Of a stretch of 64,000 nt of DNA, positions 59,362 through 64,000 are shown piece by piece. The DNA lies in NCBI GenBank assembly GCA_036852015.1, contig JAANDG010000019.1, positions 519,511-583,510 on the forward strand. Direction: 5' to 3'. The position numbers and the translations under genes are program-made. Below the pieces are notes generated by a model. It made no database searches. It was not told the DNA's origin and worked only from the letters and a program-made list of their open reading frames with translations. The stretch's first letter is position 1, and every line of letters begins with the position of its first letter. The stretch is from Pelodera strongyloides (Eukaryota; Nematoda; Chromadorea; Rhabditida; Rhabditidae).

Positions 59362-59566
59362 TAAATTTTATAAAAACTTGTCCCCAATAGTGATGCTGTG
59401 AAACCGAAAAAGTGGCTCTTTGTCGGTCTCAGTGCCGTTGGGACCCGTTAGGGCACACTTAGGTCCCATGACCAAAATTATAAAAGTTGCTGAAACTTCT
59501 CCACAATAAGTTAATGAGGATTTTTGTTGGCAAATATTACGCTTTACGTTTTTTATGTATTTGTTC

Positions 59567-59743
59567 AGGAGGAAGCTCTACTCGTCCCCCGAAGACGTGG
59601 CACCTACCTCGTTTCGCTTCGCTTATGTTGGAGGCTCAATTTGCTATCATGTATTTTATTTTATCCACTTATTTATGTTTGCAATTAAGTATTATGACAT
59701 GACGTATTATATGATGGGATATACACTAATATTTCACTACTGA
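59567..59743 (+). other. Coding-like open stretch, possible exon
   Basis: After an acceptor-like TATTTGTTCAG the plus strand is open for about 58 codons to the TGA at 59741-59743. It contains RRKLYSSPEDVAPTSFRF, then a hydrophobic stretch (SICYHVFYFIHLFMFAI) that could be a membrane helix. No upstream exon was found, though an ATG lies in frame at 59555. It could be a small membrane protein or chance in T-rich DNA. Confidence 0.25.
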
Positions 59744-60442
59744 GCACTCTAGAGAAGAGATGTAGGTTACTTGTAGTTTAAATAGGTAGGAGATGGTCGG
59801 TGTTGGTCTCCAGCCGAATTCGAGTAACCACACTTCTAGAGTAGTGTGTGCTAGTCCAGCGCCGGTTTCCTGCCTCGCGCGACATGGGGTGTAGGCTGAG
59901 TGTTGATTAGACTAATGTTAAACAATAGTAAGAATAGCTATGTTTTCAGTAAAAGTCTAATTTAGATGCGGCTGTTCATCGTATGGAATGAGGGATACTG
60001 CAATATAGGCCCGCCAGACTTCGAAGCCTTTTTCTTCGTTGCAAGAGCCCAAGAGCTACTCTTCCGCATGACTAAGGTCTGTTATTTATTCATCTAATCG
60101 GACCAGTCGGCATCTGTGGCCCCTTCCATTAGAGAACTATATTTTGTGAACTCCCCCTTGTTTATGCGAAAACACATACTTCATATAAAAAACTGTCATA
60201 TAGTTCGTGTCCAAATAATGACTTCTGCTTTGAGTTACTACTGGAGGTCAGAGTTTTGGATGTTCAGCTTGTTTAGATGTCTTATCCAATAGATTTCTAT
60301 GCGATATATGCATGTATAGGTAAATTATACGTGGAAATGTTTATTGTAGTTTTTTTGTAAGCATATATAATAAGAGAGCAATGGCGAAAAGATGTAGTAG
60401 GTACAGATTCCATGACCATGTCGAAAGTCCTAATGATTTTGT

Positions 60443-60737
60443 TCACTTTCCCATTGTTCGAGTTTCTCCGCCAATATAGTGCAGGTACTTTCCAGCAGTG
60501 TATAAAGCGCTCAGGATAGAGGGACCTTCTGAAAACATAAGTTAAATAAACAGTCAAGTACAAATCCAAATGAAAACGAAATGGTAATATACAATTCTAG
60601 CTTAAATAATGAAATCTTCTACATTGTGTCCAGAATTCGACAACTTTTGAAAAGTAGAACACACCATTTTGGAGGAAAGTTCGAAACGGCTCTGGAACTG
60701 TGGAGAGAAACTCAGTCCCCGTACGTCTGTAGTCCAT
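60443..60737 (-). CDS. Candidate small two-exon gene, unknown function
   Basis: On the minus strand, a CATTTAG acceptor 12 bases before an ATG starts an exon at 60665-60737 (MDYRRTGTEFLSTVPEPF...). A GTGTGT donor and a TTTTCAG acceptor lead to a second exon, 60443-60528, in the same phase (GPSILSALYTAGKYLHY...), ending at TGA. The joined product would be 52 aa, soluble, without signal peptide. Composition looks coding and the splice phases agree, but the donor is weak and I recognise no family. Reading on past that donor instead gives a frame that stays open for about 20 more codons. Confidence 0.33.
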
Positions 60738-60871
60738 ATTTTCAGATGCCTAAATGAAAAAAAAAACTATCAGAACATGAAGCCCGTTATTTTGCTAAGA
60801 AAGTCAACGCACTCGTGAAATTTCATTTAAAAAATACGAGAGCACTTTTTGAGCTCGTTCAATAAGTAACC

Positions 60872-63800
60872 TTCACTCAGTGTTGCAAACAAATTTTCAT
60901 AAAAACAAATAATGGTGCACACACACTAACCAAATCTATGCAGCAGCAGATGGGATTCCTCATTGGCGACAAACGGGATGGGATCTTACGTCGAGAAGAT
61001 GCATCGAAGCCTCATCGTCCAACGAAGTCAATGAAAGCAAAGAATAGCAGAACAACAACGGCAAAGTACTCTCGCTCTCTATCCTACTTCTAACTAAACC
61101 CAAAACATAATAACTAAATCTCAGATGGATCTCGACGGTCAACGTTCACCCTCAAACAATGCCAACACCTGAAGCTGCTCCAATGCCAATTCCCCGAGAA
61201 GACGCGGTTCTCGGAGTTGAACAAGGGAGCACCCCAAGTCTCAACATATTTCTAAGCTCAAACAAATACAAAGTTCACCCTCAAACAATGCCAAAACCTG
61301 AAGCTGCTCCAATGCCAATTCCCCGAGAAGACGCGGTTCTCGGAGTTGAACAAGGGAGCACCCCAAGTCTCAACATATTTCTAAGCTCAAACAAATACAA
61401 AGTTCACCCTCAAAAAATGCAATGCCAAAACCTGAAGCTGCTCCAATGCCAATTCCCCGAGAAGACGCGGTTCTCGGAGTTGAACAAGGGAGCACCCCAA
61501 GTCTCAACATATTTCTAAGCTCAGACAAATACAAAGTTCACCCTTCACTCAGTGTTGCAAACAAATTTTCATAAAATCAAATAATGGTGCACACTAACCA
61601 AATCTATGCAGCAGCAGATGGGATTCCTCATTGGCGACAAACGGGATGGGATCTTACGTCGAGAAGATGCATCGAAGCCTCATCGTCCAACGAAGTCAAT
61701 GAAAGCAAAGAATAGCAGAACAAAAACGGCAAAGTACTCTCGCTCTCTATCCTACTTCTAACTAAACCCAAAACATAATAACTAAATCTCAGATGATGGA
61801 TCTCGACGGTCAACGTTCACCCTCAAACAATGCCAACACCTGAAGCTGCTCCAATGCCAATTCCCCGAGAAGACGCGGTTCTCGGAGTTGAACAAGGGAG
61901 CACCCCAAGTCTCAACATATTTCTAAGCTCAAACAAATACAAAAGTTCACCCTCAAACAATGCCAAAACCTGAAGCTGCTCCAATGCCAATTCCCCGAGA
62001 AGACGCGGTTCTCGGAGTTGAACAAGGGAGCACCCCAAGTCTCAACATATTTCTAAGCTCAAACAAATACAAAGTTCACCCTCAAACAATGCCAAAACCT
62101 GAAGCTGCTCCAATGCCAATTCCCCGAGAAAGACGCGGTTCTCGGAGTTGAACAAGGGAGCACCCCAAGTCTCAACATATTTCTAAGCTCAGACAAATAC
62201 AAAGTTCACCCCTTCACTCAGTGTTGCAAACAAATTTTCATAAAATCAAATAATGGTGCACACTAACCAAATCTATGCAGCAGCAGATGGGATTCCTCAT
62301 TGGCGACAAACGGGATGGGATCTTACGTCGAGAAGATGCATCGAAGCCTCATCGTCCAACGAAGTCAATGAAAGCAAAGAATAGCAGAACAACAACGGCA
62401 AAGTACTCTCGCTCTCTGTCCTACTTCTAACTAAACCCAAAACATAATAACTAAATCTCAGATGGATCTCGACGGTCAACGTTCACCCTCAAACAATGCC
62501 AAAACCTGAAGCTGCTCCAATGCCAATTCCCCGAGAAGACGCGGTTCTCGGAGTTGAACAAGGGAGCACCCCAAGTCTCAACATATTTCTAAGCTCAAAC
62601 AAATACAAAGTTCACCCTCAAACAATGCCAAAACCTGAAGCTGCTCCAATGCCAATTCCCCGAGAAGACGCGGTTCTCGGAGTTGAACAAGGGAGCACCC
62701 CAAGTCTCAACATATTTCTAAGCTCAAACAAATACAAAGTTCACCCTCAAACAATGCCAAAACCTGAAGCTGCTCCAATGCCAATTCCCCGAGAAGACGC
62801 GGTTCTCGGAGTTGAACAAGGGAGCACCCCAAGTCTCAACATATTTCTAAGCTCAAACAAATACAAAGTTCACCCTCAAACAATGCCAAAACCTGAAGCT
62901 GCTCCAATGCCAATTCCCCGAGAAGACGCGGTTCTCGGAGTTGAACAAGGGAGCACCCCAAGTCTCAACATATTTCTAAGCTCAGACAAATACAAAATTC
63001 ACCCCTCACTCAGTGTTGCAAACAAATTTCATAAATAAAATCAAATAATGGTGCACACTAACCAAATCTATGCAGCAGCAGCAGATGGGATTCCTCATTG
63101 GCGACAAACGGGATGGGATCTTACGTCGAGAAGATGCATCGAAGCCTCATCGTCCAACGAAGTCAATGAAAGCAAAGAATAGCAGAACAACAACGGCAAA
63201 GTACTCTCGCTCTCTGTCCTACTTCTAACTAAACCCAAAACATAATAACTAAATCTCAGATGGATCTCGACGGTCAACGTTCACCCTCAAACAATGCCAA
63301 CACCTGAAGCTGCTCCAATGCCAATTCCCCGAGAAGACGCGGTTCTCTCGGAGTTGAACAAGGGAGCACCCCAAGTCTCAACATATTTCTAAGCTCAAAC
63401 AAATACAAAGTTCACCCTCAAACAATGCCAAAACCTGAAGCTGCTCCAATGCCAATTCCCCGAGAAGACGCGGTTCTCGGAGTTGAACAAGGGAGCACCC
63501 CAAGTCTCAACATATTTCTAAGCTCAGACAAATACAAAGTTCACCCCTCACTCAGTGTTGCAAACAAATTTTCATAAAATCAAATAATGGTGCACACTAA
63601 CCAAATCTATGCAGCAGCAGATGGGATTCCTCATTGGCGACAAACGGGATGGGATCTTACGTCGAGAAGATGCATCGAAGCCTCATCGTCCAACGAAGTC
63701 AATGAAAGCAAAGAATAGCAGAACAACAACGGCAAAGTACTCTCGCTCTCTGTCCTACTTCTAACTAAACCCAAAACATAATAACTAAATCTCAGATGGA

Positions 63801-64000
63801 TCTCGACGGTCAACGTTCACCCTCAAACAATGCCAACACCTGAAGCTGCTCCAATGCCAATTCCCCGAGAAGACGCGGTTCTCGGAGTTGAACAAGGGAG
63901 CACCCCAAGTCTCAACATATTTCTAAGCTCAAACAATACAAAGTTCACCCTCAAACATGCCAAACCTGAAGCTGCTCCAATGCCAATTCCCGAGAAGACG
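60872..64000. repeat. Two-level satellite array (about 285-bp A unit plus 129-bp B units)
   Basis: Five A segments of about 282-288 bp begin at 60872, 61544, 62213, 63006 and 63548. Each starts with the same TCACTCAGTGTTGC motif and ends at GGTCAACG. Each is followed by a block of 129-bp B units: 3, 3, 4, 2 and at least 2 copies. B-unit ATGs are at 61159, 61288, 61422; 61830, 61960, 62089; 62496, 62625, 62754, 62883; 63294, 63425; 63830 onward. The first B of most blocks reads CCAACACC where others read CCAAAACC, and the last B of a block has CTCAGACAA instead of CTCAAACAA. Such position-specific variants show amplification as higher-order units. The array runs off the right edge. The last 60 bases show several single-base losses that may be sequencing error. 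Confidence 0.95.

Larger units (their letters stand above)
53652..60442. other. Intergenic DNA with transposons and weak exon candidates
   Basis: No full gene model can be built across this 6.8 kb. It contains four hairpin elements, an (AT)n tract, a tandem duplication and two open stretches of coding-like composition (separate entries). A palindromic patch at 58080-58190 is built from repeated TTTGGTGACTGGTTCGGACC-type units followed by their complement. Near 56290-56780, CCTTAG/CTAAGG motifs recur many times. Confidence 0.45.

Noticed and set aside
61159..63038. Repeat-protein gene made of 43-residue units
   Set aside because: Indels of 1, 2 and 5 bases break the frame in several units and the intervening A segments contain stops; kept as a finding, not as a gene.

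Overview
This window looks like nuclear DNA of a nematode. It carries a transthyretin-like (TTR) family gene, a family large and characteristic in nematodes. Introns are short with strong TTTCAG acceptors, several genes have an acceptor-like TTTCAG just before the start codon with no upstream exon (as expected for spliced-leader trans-splicing), and AATAAA sits close to stop codons. Genes are intron-dense (33 coding exons in the copper ATPase) and both introns and intergenic DNA are full of short inverted-repeat elements. I cannot name the species. All exon models were built by hand from splice signals, reading phase and family resemblance.

Layout. 1-0.8 kb: intergenic, with one coding-like minus-strand fragment. 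0.8-2.5 kb (+): secreted TTR-like protein, 4 exons. 4.4-23.3 kb (+): a complete Cu(+)-transporting P1B-type ATPase (cua-1/ATP7 type), 33 exons, 1247 aa. Its introns hold a LINE reverse-transcriptase fragment, an ORF1-only retroelement and many hairpin transposons. 23.3-39.6 kb: gene-poor, with hairpin elements, tRNA-like remnants, a 2.2 kb terminal-inverted-repeat element and GA/CT tracts. 39.6-41.8 kb (+): a 102-aa Shisa-like single-pass membrane protein. 44.1-47.0 kb (-): FRG1 homologue, 9 exons. 47.7-49.3 kb (+): ubiquitin-like/ribosomal protein eL40 fusion whose ubiquitin moiety is strikingly divergent. 49.5-53.7 kb (-): cysteine-containing secreted protein of unknown function, 11 exons. 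53.7-60.9 kb: intergenic DNA with transposons, an (AT)n tract and weak exon candidates. 60.9-64.0 kb: a two-level satellite array running off the right edge.

The genes do not form an evident pathway. They are housekeeping genes (copper export, ribosome, RNA/actin-associated FRG1) mixed with small secreted or membrane proteins. FRG1 and the eL40 fusion are divergent across about 0.7 kb, and the eL40 fusion and the 49.5-53.7 kb gene converge with about 190 bp between stop codons. The most notable observations are the ubiquitin-like moiety that has lost K48 and the I44/V70 surface, the fourth copper-binding domain of the ATPase with its first metal cysteine gone, and the satellite with a 43-codon in-frame repeat.
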